From Spirochaetales bacterium (GTDB taxonomy: Bacteria > Spirochaetota > Spirochaetia > SZUA-6 > RPPD01), in contig JAFGJO010000051.1 of the NCBI GenBank assembly GCA_016929065.1, positions 1-62,423 on the forward strand: 62,423 bases of DNA. Direction: 5' to 3'. Position 1 is the stretch's first letter; every line of letters starts with the position of its first letter. The notes below the pieces were generated by a model. It was not told the DNA's origin, ran no database searches, and was given only the letters and a program-made list of their open reading frames with translations. Shown here one piece after another: positions 42,026-50,327 of this stretch. A program made the translations under genes and the position numbers.

Positions 42026-44791
42026 CTACGCTCCGCAGCATTTCTTGAACTTTTTCCCGCTGCCGCAAGGACACGGATCATTTCTGCCGACCTTCGGCTG
42101 CGACCGCACCATCTGCACCTGTTCCTGCGGTACGGGACGACGTCTGGCCGTCTGCGGGAGCTGGCTTCGCAATTCCTGTGACTGCTGCTGGCTCCCCCCC
42201 ATTGCAGAAAACGGGTCAAGCCGGGTATGCGTTGCAGTAATATTTGTCTTTGAACCTGATGTTTTTGTTTCCGGCTCTGAAAGTTTAATTTTTACTTTCA
42301 ATGCTTTTTTTGCAATTTCAGTTCTTATATTCATGAGCATTTCATCAAAAATCTGGAACCCTTCCAGCTTGTACTCAAGCAGGGGATTCTTTTGGCTGAA
42401 TTGCCTCAGGTAAACTGCTTCTTTAAGCGCATCTAATGAAGAAAGATGATCCTGCCATTTTGAATCAATAAAATTAATATAATCCTGACGGAGGAAACCG
42501 TTTAAATATTCTTTCCCGATCAGCTCTTCCTTGTTTTTTAAATCAGTCTCAAACAATCCTGTAAAATATTCCTTTAAATGCTCCGGAGACAGCTTCATCA
42601 AATCATCAACGGATTCTTCAGGCGCGATGAAAAAATCGTCAAACAGGTTGTCCAGCAATGTTCTCATGGCGATGGCCCTGTTTTCCCGGCTTTCGGAGTA
42701 TTCATCAACCATGATTTCCATGATTTCATTGGCAGTTTCAAGAACCCGTTCTACAAGATTACTGTCTGCAAGAATCTCGTTTCTTTTTGAATAAATATAG
42801 TTACGCTGTTCATTCAATACATCATCATATTCCAGCAGGTGCTTCCGCATCTCAAAGTTACGGTCTTCAACCTTCTTTTGTGCCCGTTCAATGGTTTTAT
42901 TGATCCACGGATGATAAATAACCTCCCCTGGTTTGAACCCGAACCGCTGCATCATGTTTTTCATATTGTCACCGCCGAACAGCCGCATTAATTCATCATC
43001 CATGGAGATGAAAAACCGTGATGTACCGGGATCACCCTGACGGCCTGACCGGCCGCGGAGCTGATTGTCGATACGCCGTGATTCATGACGTTCTGTTCCA
43101 AGAACATATAAACCGCCGAGCTGTTTTACTTCCTCATAATCCGCACGCCAGGCTTCGAGTTCTTTTTCATAGAATTCTCTGTAGCGTTCCTGTGAAGCAT
43201 CGGCCCCCGCTTTTTTTCGTGCACGGAACTCGGGATTCCCGCCAAGCTTGATATCGGTTCCGCGGCCGGCCATATTCGTCGCAATCGTCACCGATCCTTT
43301 TGCGCCTGCCTCGGAGATGATCAGTGCTTCGCGGGCATGATTTTTCGCATTCAGTATTTCATGCCGGACACCCCTGCCGGCGAGCAGGCGTGAAATGATC
43401 TCGGATTTTTCAATCGATACTGTACCGACAAGTACCGGCTGACCTTTTTGGTGGAGCTCTGCAATCTCATCACAGATCGCCTCATACTTGTCCTCACCAT
43501 TCAAAAAGACCAGGTCATCATGGTCTTCACGCCGCACAGGCCTGTTTGTCGGCACAACCACAACATCAAGGTTATAGATCTTTGCAAACTCTTTTGCTTC
43601 TGTATCTGCAGTCCCGGTCATTCCGCCAAACTTTTTATAAAGCTTGAAGTAGTTTTGAAACGTGATATTGGCAAGAGTAACATTCCGCTGCGCGATTTTT
43701 ATTCTTTCTTTTGCTTCAATTGCCTGATGCAGTCCGTCAGAATACCGACGGCCATGAAGGATACGGCCGGTGAACTCGTCGACAATATCAACTTTGCCTT
43801 CTTTAACCACATAATCAACATCAATATGAAACAGTTTATGCGCACGCAAAAGCTGGGTAAAATAATGAATATATTCAAAGTTCTCCTCGGCAAACACGGA
43901 ATCGGTAATCAATCCCCGCCGTTTGAGAATAGTTTCAATCGAATTCATCCCCTGATCGGTAAAACTGATCCGTTTGTTTTTTTCCTCAATTTTGTAATCA
44001 CCAACCGGTTCTTCGGGATAATCACCTGTCTGGGGATCTTTGGCACATTCGACAAGTTCGCCAACAAGGCGGTTTACTTCATAATATTTGTTTGTATCAT
44101 CCTCCGCTGGGCCCGAAATGATAAGAGGTGTTCTTGCTTCATCAATCAGAATTGAATCGATTTCGTCAATTATACAGAAATTATGCGGGCGCTGTACCTT
44201 CATTTCAAGACTTGGATACATATTGTCACGCAGGTAGTCAAATCCAAACTCGTTATTTGTCCCGTAGGTAATATCTTTTTTATACGCTTCTTTTTTGGCT
44301 TTGATATCCATATTCGGCTGAATAACACCGACAGAAACGCCCAGAAACTCAAAAACCGGTCCCATCCAATGGGCATCACGTTCCGCAAGATAATCATTGA
44401 CTGTCGCGACATGGATGCCGTTTCCCGGCAGGGCATTGAGGTATGCCGCAGGCACACAGGAAAGGGTTTTCCCTTCACCTGTTTTCATTTCCATGATTTT
44501 GCCCTGATGCAGGACAATCCCGCCCATAAGCTGTACATCGAACGCACGTTCCCCAAGTACCCGCCGTGCAGCCTCCCGCGCCAGGGCAAATGCCTCCGGC
44601 AGCAGGCTGTCAAGGCTTTCCCCTTTCGCGATCCGGGAGCGGTATTCATCAGTCTTCACCGGGAAATCCGAATCCTGGAGAATGCGCATGTCATTTTCAT
44701 GTGTATTGATCTGCTCCACTAATGGAAGCAGGATTTTCAAATCGCGTTCATACTTTGAACCGAAGAGCACGTTTAAAACCTTTTCAAGCAT
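42026..44791 (-). CDS. secA: Protein translocase ATPase SecA
   Basis: SecA drives Sec-dependent secretion at the inner membrane. The 921-residue protein has the Walker A-like MKTGEGKTL (about 100-108), the DEID/DEARTPLIISG region, the conserved TNMAGRGTDIKLGG motif VI region, and a full C-terminal zinc-binding SEC-C motif, NDPCPCGSGKKFKKCC. I prefer the ATG at 44791 because SecA proteins normally begin with a short helix before FGSKYERDL; in-frame starts at 44821 and 44827 add residues. None has a strong Shine-Dalgarno, so the start is uncertain. Essential and well conserved. Confidence 0.96.
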   Translation of the reverse strand: MLEKVLNVLFGSKYERDLKILLPLVEQINTHENDMRILQDSDFPVKTDEYRSRIAKGESLDSLLPEAFALAREAARRVLGERAFDVQLMGGIVLHQGKIMEMKTGEGKTLSCVPAAYLNALPGNGIHVATVNDYLAERDAHWMGPVFEFLGVSVGVIQPNMDIKAKKEAYKKDITYGTNNEFGFDYLRDNMYPSLEMKVQRPHNFCIIDEIDSILIDEARTPLIISGPAEDDTNKYYEVNRLVGELVECAKDPQTGDYPEEPVGDYKIEEKNKRISFTDQGMNSIETILKRRGLITDSVFAEENFEYIHYFTQLLRAHKLFHIDVDYVVKEGKVDIVDEFTGRILHGRRYSDGLHQAIEAKERIKIAQRNVTLANITFQNYFKLYKKFGGMTGTADTEAKEFAKIYNLDVVVVPTNRPVRREDHDDLVFLNGEDKYEAICDEIAELHQKGQPVLVGTVSIEKSEIISRLLAGRGVRHEILNAKNHAREALIISEAGAKGSVTIATNMAGRGTDIKLGGNPEFRARKKAGADASQERYREFYEKELEAWRADYEEVKQLGGLYVLGTERHESRRIDNQLRGRSGRQGDPGTSRFFISMDDELMRLFGGDNMKNMMQRFGFKPGEVIYHPWINKTIERAQKKVEDRNFEMRKHLLEYDDVLNEQRNYIYSKRNEILADSNLVERVLETANEIMEIMVDEYSESRENRAIAMRTLLDNLFDDFFIAPEESVDDLMKLSPEHLKEYFTGLFETDLKNKEELIGKEYLNGFLRQDYINFIDSKWQDHLSSLDALKEAVYLRQFSQKNPLLEYKLEGFQIFDEMLMNIRTEIAKKALKVKIKLSEPETKTSGSKTNITATHTRLDPFSAMGGSQQQSQELRSQLPQTARRRPVPQEQVQMVRSQPKVGRNDPCPCGSGKKFKKCCGA

Positions 44792-44892
44792 AGTTGGTAA
44801 TGTATCCCTTTTTATTTTCATGGTCAAGGTTTCCGCACGGAAACCCGTTCCCGTAAAAACCCGCTCCTTTGTTTGAAAAGCGGGATTATTAT

Positions 44893-46164
44893 TTACAGGA
44901 GTCTCACAACAGCTTTTTTGCGGACAGCGACAGGGAAAATGCTTCCAGTGCCGAATACCGGTTCCAGCAGCCTGCAGTACCCGGAAAAACGATCATTCCG
45001 GATATAGCACTGGATTGTTCCGCCGAATCCTCCCCCATGAACACGGCATGCGCCATCATTTTTGATAAATTGTTCAGTCATCGCAAGGGCAAGAGCCGTG
45101 TTCTGTTTCTCAATGTGCCCTGCAACATGACAATTCTGGAGAAGTCTCCACGAAGACAATCCTGATTTTTTAACTTCTTCGAGAAATTCTTGAAAATTGC
45201 CCCGGGAAAGATATTCTGCCATTTTTTTGACTCTTTCATTTTCCTGGAAAAAATGCATCGCACGGAGCAAGGCCCTGTCCGAAACATGTTTTCTCATTAC
45301 AGGCAAAGCAGTACAAAAATCCTGATACAGCACATCCCGAAGGACCGGTTTCCCCAAAAATCGTGCACAGGCTTTCATTTCATCCTGAATTGCCTTGTAA
45401 TCGGCAGTCAGGCCGACATGATCCCCGCCGGTATTCACCACACAAAGCGTAAAACCGTTTTCAGCTGCAGGAAACGGAATACTCTCAACCACCGGGACTG
45501 CCGGATCATTAAAATCGATGACCGATACACCATCGAATGCACAGGCAATTTGATCCATTAATCCGCACGGTTTACCGTAAAAAAGATTTTCTGCCTGCTG
45601 GCCGCATCGGGCGATTTCAATGGCTGATATTGTTCCATCATGGAACAGATGATTGATGATTTCTCCTACAAGTACTTCGAATGCTGCAGAGGAGCTCAGT
45701 CCCGAGCCATTTGGAATTGTGCTGTCCAAAAAAAGGCAAAACCCTCCAGCGGGATATCCTTTTTCTCCGAGCAGCGCTGCCATCCCCCGGATCAGGGCTT
45801 CTGTTCGGCCCCTTTCCGATTTATTTGGTTTCAGCTGCGCTAATGATATGGAAAACGGTTTGGGAAACCCCTCACTGTACACGGTGATGGTATGTTCAGG
45901 TACCGGGAAGGCCATGGCGAGCATGTCACAATCAACTGATGCAGCGCAGACAATCCCATGATTATGGTCTGTATGGTTTCCGCCCAGTTCAGTCCTTCCC
46001 GGAACAGACAGAACAATGGGTGTTTGATTTGGAAACAGGGTTCGCGCACGGACATCCAGCCGTTCCAGACGCGGAAGAACTGCATCTCCCGTATGTCCTG
46101 AATACATTGCAGTTAAAATATTTTCTAATTCGCCTTTTTTTATTTTTTGCAGAAAATGGTTCAT
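44893..46164 (-). CDS. galK: Galactokinase (GHMP family)
   Basis: GalK phosphorylates galactose to galactose-1-phosphate. The substrate signature PGRTELGGNHTDHNHG is present (near 40-55), as is the GHMP ATP loop PNGSGLSSSAAFE (about 130-142) and the C-terminal RVHGGGFGGTIQC (about 383-395). The 423-residue length is typical. I use the ATG at 46164; a GTG at 46179 is also in frame. No other Leloir gene is nearby. No promoter is obvious. Confidence 0.93.
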   Translation of the reverse strand: MNHFLQKIKKGELENILTAMYSGHTGDAVLPRLERLDVRARTLFPNQTPIVLSVPGRTELGGNHTDHNHGIVCAASVDCDMLAMAFPVPEHTITVYSEGFPKPFSISLAQLKPNKSERGRTEALIRGMAALLGEKGYPAGGFCLFLDSTIPNGSGLSSSAAFEVLVGEIINHLFHDGTISAIEIARCGQQAENLFYGKPCGLMDQIACAFDGVSVIDFNDPAVPVVESIPFPAAENGFTLCVVNTGGDHVGLTADYKAIQDEMKACARFLGKPVLRDVLYQDFCTALPVMRKHVSDRALLRAMHFFQENERVKKMAEYLSRGNFQEFLEEVKKSGLSSWRLLQNCHVAGHIEKQNTALALAMTEQFIKNDGACRVHGGGFGGTIQCYIRNDRFSGYCRLLEPVFGTGSIFPVAVRKKAVVRLL

Positions 46165-46222
46165 TTTTTTAGCTGTCACCTGCAGCCATGATATCCGAAT
46201 CCTTCATGTGAGTGAATACCAT

Positions 46223-46624
46223 TCAGGATCTTTTTGCCGTGATGCTTTTTTTAAAAAGCAGTTTCCAGCAGAAAAAACCTGCGAGCACTGCGAAGAGAGA
46301 GAAAAAATTATTGATGAAAATATTAACCATGCCTGCTGTAATATTGCTCTCCTGCAACAGTTTGAGAGTCTCCAGTGTGAATGAGGAAAAGGTGGTAAAT
46401 GCTCCCAAAAAACCGATGGTCACAAAGCTGCGGATTGTTTCTGGAATAACGCGGTCCTCAAACCATTGAAAAAAGAACCCGATCAGGAATGCTCCGAGAA
46501 TATTGACAATTATTGTAGCAACCGGAAATGAGGAACCGAATAGTACATCGACGAGCTGGGAAACGGAATACCTGGCCACCGCGCCGATGCCTCCGCCGAG
46601 TGTAATACTGATTATCACGGGCAT
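46223..46624 (-). CDS. crcB: Fluoride channel FluC/CrcB
   Basis: FluC exports fluoride as a dual-topology homodimer. The 133-residue protein has four transmembrane helices and the signatures GGGIGAVARYSVS (9-21), NILGAFLIGFFF (40-51) with the conserved Asn, and TIGFLGAFTTFSSFTLE (about 71-87), which carries the central-sodium site and the Phe box. AAGGAG precedes the ATG. No fluoride riboswitch was recognised upstream. Confidence 0.95.
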   Translation of the reverse strand: MPVIISITLGGGIGAVARYSVSQLVDVLFGSSFPVATIIVNILGAFLIGFFFQWFEDRVIPETIRSFVTIGFLGAFTTFSSFTLETLKLLQESNITAGMVNIFINNFFSLFAVLAGFFCWKLLFKKSITAKRS

Positions 46625-46726
46625 GACGTCTCCTTTAGAATTGAATCCCCCTGTTTTCCCTGATTGTGATTACTATAGAGAAAGTTCGAGACGATGGCAA
46701 TGGGAAAAAACCGATTCCTGCCATGA

Positions 46727-47224
46727 TCAATTTATATTTTCGCTGAATTCCATGACTTCAAGGTCTCCTGTATAACAGTCAAATGTCACTTTCCTGCCTG
46801 TTGTTCCTCCGACCTTTACTTCGACTGTTCTGATCATTTCCTGTTTCAGGAGAAGACGAGCCTGATCAAGATTTTTTTTCCCGACATTCAGCGACGGGTT
46901 TTTATGGAAACTGAAAATTGAAGCGCCCCCGACCAGATAGGCGGTAAAATACTGTTTGTCTGCTCCCTGCCGGACAAGACTATTTATCATCATCGGGATT
47001 AAAAGATCGGCATATTTTGGGACCGAGGCAAGCATACTGCTGTTGCTGTTGATTCGTGTCTGTTTTTCAACACTTGAATGAGGCAGGTAAATATGCGCCA
47101 GCCCGCCAATCCGGTGAAATTTATCAAAAATGACCACACCCACACACGATCCGAGTATTGTCTGCAGAACTGACTGCCCGTGTGCGACAGCATATTCTCC
47201 AATTCCGACATACACTTTTTTCAT
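46727..47224 (-). CDS. cheD: Chemoreceptor glutamine deamidase CheD
   Basis: CheD deamidates Gln residues on chemoreceptors and interacts with CheC/CheX-type phosphatases. The 165-residue protein has the catalytic TILGSCVGV (Cys27) and His44 in GLAHIYLPHS, with Thr22 before them; this Cys-His-Thr set is the CheD active site. Its ATG overlaps the cheY stop by four bases. It is the last gene of the cheX-cheY-cheD operon. Confidence 0.95.
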   Translation of the reverse strand: MKKVYVGIGEYAVAHGQSVLQTILGSCVGVVIFDKFHRIGGLAHIYLPHSSVEKQTRINSNSSMLASVPKYADLLIPMMINSLVRQGADKQYFTAYLVGGASIFSFHKNPSLNVGKKNLDQARLLLKQEMIRTVEVKVGGTTGRKVTFDCYTGDLEVMEFSENIN

Positions 47225-47577
47225 ATAACCTTTCGCAGCAGTTCAGCAAGACTTCCCGGCTCAAACGGTTTGACAATATACTGTTCAACTCCAAGCTGCT
47301 CTGCTGTTTTCATCGCCATATTGTCTGAGAGTGCTGAAACAACAATAATACGGGCATTTTCATCATATTCCAGAATAGCCCTAATCGCATCAAAACCGTC
47401 GCATCCGTCCATGGAAATATCGATCGTCGTCAGGTCGGGATTGATCTGTTTATATTTCAGAACAAGATCATCTCCATTCTCTGCTTGTCCGACAACCACA
47501 TGTCCTGCCGCAAGAACTTCATCCATGATTATTCTGCGTATTGTTTTTGAATCATCTGCTATTAAAATATTTGCCAA
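47221..47577 (-). CDS. cheY: Chemotaxis response regulator CheY
   Basis: A 118-residue single-domain receiver. Acidic residues Asp8 and Asp9, phosphorylation site Asp53 (TTIDISMDG), Ser81 and Lys103 (IVKPF) are all in place. The residue after the Asp53 loop Met is Asp where most CheY proteins have Pro (MPG). It starts at TTG 47577, with GGGGGGAAC upstream. It lies between cheX and cheD and is the probable motor-binding regulator. Confidence 0.93.
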   Translation of the reverse strand: MANILIADDSKTIRRIIMDEVLAAGHVVVGQAENGDDLVLKYKQINPDLTTIDISMDGCDGFDAIRAILEYDENARIIVVSALSDNMAMKTAEQLGVEQYIVKPFEPGSLAELLRKVI

Positions 47578-47601
47578 TGCTGTTCCCCCCGTTTCTATTT
47601 C

Positions 47602-48096
47602 TTAGTTATGAGCTGAATATTCTGTAACAACAATCTCAACTATTCCAGCTGATGTCATAAGACAGATATCCCTGGCTGAACTTGTTTCAGGATTGATATT
47701 GAGCTTATTCCCGAAGATGATGCTGGGTGTGGATACTTTCAGCCCTTTTGTTTCATTCCATGCAGGTGCAATGTGGGAGGTCAGGAGATTCACACATTCG
47801 CCAAGACAGTCTTTCATCAATAATTTCATTTCTCTTTCAGGGTAGTCCGCCGGAATATCCCCCTGAATCATTGCAGCAAGGTTTACTGCAGTCGCATAAC
47901 TTGTCGCCAACAGAACACTGCGCTCAATCGTCCCAAGACAGAAAACGATCACTGCAATTTCTCGTTTGATCAGGCAGTCCCCCCCCCTGACTACGGAAAC
48001 ACTGTCTGCCTGACTTTTATCACCCGTAAGAAATACAAGTGCATGCTTCATTGCCGATTCAGCTGCTTTTTCAAGTTCATTTTTCTTTTCTTTCAT
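47602..48096 (-). CDS. cheX: CheY-P phosphatase CheX
   Basis: CheX removes phosphate from CheY; it is used by Borrelia and Thermotoga. The 164-residue protein has a single phosphatase motif, DCLGECVNLLTS with Glu100 and Asn103 (E-x2-N), which is how CheX differs from CheC with two motifs. It is first in the operon with cheY and cheD. The start at 48096 has only a weak Shine-Dalgarno; several upstream A/T-rich bases give no clear promoter. Confidence 0.92.
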   Translation of the reverse strand: MKEKKNELEKAAESAMKHALVFLTGDKSQADSVSVVRGGDCLIKREIAVIVFCLGTIERSVLLATSYATAVNLAAMIQGDIPADYPEREMKLLMKDCLGECVNLLTSHIAPAWNETKGLKVSTPSIIFGNKLNINPETSSARDICLMTSAGIVEIVVTEYSAHN

Positions 48097-48241
48097 AGTT
48101 TAACTTTACGTTAGAATACTCCTGAATTTCAAATTTATTGATTCCGGAAAGCCGTATCCATAAGCCGGGATTGAATGAAATGGGAATCAAGGTTATCCTG
48201 AATTGTATCGATATTATAATGAGCTCATACAAGGCGGTTTT

Positions 48242-48784
48242 ATGAAACAAAATCACGTATTCTTTTTTTTCGCTTTGGTACTACTAACAGGTTTTTTCGC
48301 CGCCTGTGCGACCTCGCAAACACAATATAATACTGCCTATGCACAGTATATACGGCATGATAATGACGCTGCACTGGAAATACTTGCAAAGATTACCAAG
48401 AAAGATCCTTCGTTTCTTCCTTCTCATTTATTACAGGCTGAAATATTTCTTGGCCGTGGAGAAACAGACAGGGCGGAAAAAGCGCTTCTTGCAGCAGAAG
48501 AGATACTTCCCGGGGATCATATGATTCCTTTCAATCTTGGCAATCTGTATTATCAAAAAAATGAATACCAGAAAGCCATTGAATTTTACAGCAAATCCAT
48601 TACTCTCAACCCCAATTTCAACAAAGCCTATCTAAACCGGGCCAATTTGTATCTGACAATAAAATCCTATAAAAACGCACTCGCCGATTATGATTCTTTT
48701 CTCTCGCTCACTCCTGAAGGATATGAAAACGTGAAAAGACTTGCCGCTCTCCTCCGTCATGATCTTGAAGCCATTTCCCGATAA
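48242..48784 (+). CDS. TPR-repeat lipoprotein
   Basis: A 180-residue lipoprotein with signal peptide and lipobox FAAC (Cys22), followed by three to four tetratricopeptide repeats (for example PFNLGNLYYQKNEYQKAIEFY, about 97-117, and KAYLNRANLYLTIKSYKNAL, about 126-145). AAGGCGG precedes the ATG at 48242. TPRs bind partner proteins, so it is an adaptor in the envelope; partner unknown. Confidence 0.85.
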   Translation: MKQNHVFFFFALVLLTGFFAACATSQTQYNTAYAQYIRHDNDAALEILAKITKKDPSFLPSHLLQAEIFLGRGETDRAEKALLAAEEILPGDHMIPFNLGNLYYQKNEYQKAIEFYSKSITLNPNFNKAYLNRANLYLTIKSYKNALADYDSFLSLTPEGYENVKRLAALLRHDLEAISR

Positions 48785-48915
48785 ACTGGTGCAGAATAAA
48801 AGATAATTTTTTCAGCATTTTTATATTGAATAAATTGATAATTCCCCTAAAATATTTAAAGAGGGCTGCAAAATAACCATTTTTTGGTATTCTTTATTTT
48901 TCAAGGAGGTGCATC

Positions 48916-49821
48916 ATTAAAACTGCATTGTTATTCCTGATTCTTTTTGGGTTTTTTTCCCCCATTGCCGTGACCGCTCAGGATCTTCGCGCTGAATTAC
49001 AACAATCCGATGAGCTTGACCGACAGGGAGAATATATCAAAGAAAAAGCACTGCTCCTCGCTGCCGAAAAAAAAGAGGCGAGCGGAATCCAAAAAGCTGA
49101 AATTTACTGGCGGCTTGCCCGTGTTGTCATGAACATCACCGAAGAGAATTTCAACGCAAAACGGCTTTCTGTCGAGCAGGCATTAAAACAGTATGAAGCG
49201 GGTGAGTCGTATGCAAACGTTGCGATTCAGAACAACCCAAAAAGTGCTCCATCATATTTCTGGAAATCTGCGAATATGGGAATGTGGGGCCAGACAAAGG
49301 GTATTCTTGATTCCCTGTTCAAGGCCGGCCCGATGAACGATAATCTCCGTCTCGCATTAACCTATGACCCGCTGTATGCAGATGCCTATTATGTTCTTGG
49401 TGAATTATATGAAAAACTGCCCGGCTGGCCGATCTCATTCGGGAATGTTGAGTATTCCGTATCGCTTGGGAGACGAGCAATCGATATCATGGAAAAAGAC
49501 CTGAAAACCGGTGTCCTTCAATCCCGGTCATATTCACAATATATTTCACTTGCCTCGCATTTATGGAACCGTAACTGGGATGCGGTCAAACGCCAGAGCA
49601 TGAAACCTGAATTGCAAAAACAGTTTCATGCAACGAGTAATGCAATTGATAAATATTTTTTCTATGAAGGGACTGTAACAATAAAAAATATTTCGGATCG
49701 GACAGAGGCAAAAGAAATTCTTCAAATGATTATCAAGGAACTTGAAAGCCTTTCTTCGAGGACAATCGGCCAGAACAGCGATTTGAAGGAAGCAAAAGAA
49801 AAACTCGCTGAATTCAAATAA
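48916..49821 (+). CDS. TPR-like secreted protein starting at an ATT codon
   Basis: A 301-residue protein with helical repeats (about 30-240) in which conserved W and Y occur in SAPSYFWKSANMGMWGQTKG and YADAYYVLGELYEKLPGWP. Starting at ATT 48916 the protein begins KTALLFLILFGFFSPIAVTAQD after the initiator, a proper signal peptide, and AAGGAGG lies six bases upstream (48903-48909). A TTG at 48928 is also possible but is 18 bases from that site and loses the basic residue. No ATG is available. ATT initiation is rare in bacteria, known mainly for infC. The family resembles TPR-like envelope proteins of treponemes. Confidence 0.7.
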   Translation: MKTALLFLILFGFFSPIAVTAQDLRAELQQSDELDRQGEYIKEKALLLAAEKKEASGIQKAEIYWRLARVVMNITEENFNAKRLSVEQALKQYEAGESYANVAIQNNPKSAPSYFWKSANMGMWGQTKGILDSLFKAGPMNDNLRLALTYDPLYADAYYVLGELYEKLPGWPISFGNVEYSVSLGRRAIDIMEKDLKTGVLQSRSYSQYISLASHLWNRNWDAVKRQSMKPELQKQFHATSNAIDKYFFYEGTVTIKNISDRTEAKEILQMIIKELESLSSRTIGQNSDLKEAKEKLAEFK

Positions 49822-49843
49822 CAATTTCATCTTCAATCAACAA

Positions 49844-49868
49844 AGGATTGGATACTGCATCCAATCCT
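49844..49868. terminator. Hairpin between converging genes
   Basis: AGGATTGGAT (49844-49853) and ATCCAATCCT (49859-49868) form a perfect 10-bp stem with five-base loop. Only a short T tract follows on each side, so termination may be partial. Confidence 0.6.
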
Positions 49869-49900
49869 CTGTTTGATTAATCAGCAACAGCAGCAAATTC

Positions 49901-50077
49901 TCAAGGAGTTTCGTCTCCACCACCAGACTCCGGTAAATGATCAAGCAGCTGTCGGTAAAAATAAACTGACCCGGCAGGGATCCCCTCGAGATGCAGATCT
50001 TTCAGTTGTCTCCCGAACTCTTCTGTATCCTTGATTACTGCTTCCAGTGCACCTGCTATCATCAGAATAGTATCCAT
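49901..50077 (-). CDS. 58-residue protein of unknown function
   Basis: A short protein starting MDTILMIAGALEAVIKD, with AAAGG seven bases before the ATG at 50077. It has an N-terminal hydrophobic/amphipathic helix and ends PESGGGDETP. Acidic overall. No family is recognised. It lies downstream of a tRNA gene and its terminator, so it may have its own promoter. Confidence 0.45.
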   Translation of the reverse strand: MDTILMIAGALEAVIKDTEEFGRQLKDLHLEGIPAGSVYFYRQLLDHLPESGGGDETP

Positions 50078-50168
50078 ACACACCTTTCAAAAATATTAAT
50101 ATCAATGATATATACACCCTGAAATGACGTGCTGCTTTCATACGATGCGAAGTTTTTCTGTTTCATGT

Positions 50169-50199
50169 AAAAAAAAGACTGCCTAAAAGACAGCCTTTT
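50169..50199 (-). terminator. Terminator of the tRNA-Gly gene
   Basis: On the minus strand AAGGCTGTC and GGCAGTCTT form a nine-pair stem (two GT pairs) with five-base loop, followed by eight T residues (50176-50169). It starts 13 bases after the tRNA 3' end. Confidence 0.88.
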
Positions 50200-50209
50200 C
50201 ATTCAAAGA

Positions 50210-50280
50210 AGCGAGCGAAGGGAATCGGACCCTCGTCACGAGCTTGGGAAGCTCGGGTAATGCCATTATACGACGCTCGC
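50210..50280 (-). tRNA. tRNA-Gly (anticodon CCC)
   Basis: The acceptor stem is GCGAGCG / CGCTCGC, followed by discriminator U. The anticodon arm is CGAGC, loop TTCCCAA, GCTCG, giving anticodon CCC. The T arm has GAGGG, loop TCCGATT, CCCTT (one GU pair). Total length 71 bases. The 3' CCA is not encoded. It has its own promoter and terminator. Confidence 0.93.
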
Positions 50281-50290
50281 AACCGGGTAT

Positions 50291-50319
50291 ACTGTACCCA
50301 AATATTTTTTGTTTGTAAA
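50291..50319 (-). promoter_or_regulatory. Promoter of the tRNA-Gly gene
   Basis: On the minus strand TTTACA (50319-50314) and TACAGT (50296-50291) are 17 bp apart, with the expected start about ten bases before the tRNA 5' end. Confidence 0.6.
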
Positions 50320-50327
50320 GTTGTAAA

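Noticed and set aside
43448-44155. 235-codon plus-strand frame
   Set aside because: Antisense to secA, which is unambiguous there.
46625-46726. Fluoride riboswitch before crcB
   Set aside because: I looked for the conserved GGNGAUGG-type start and the pseudoknot-forming segment in the leader and found nothing convincing.
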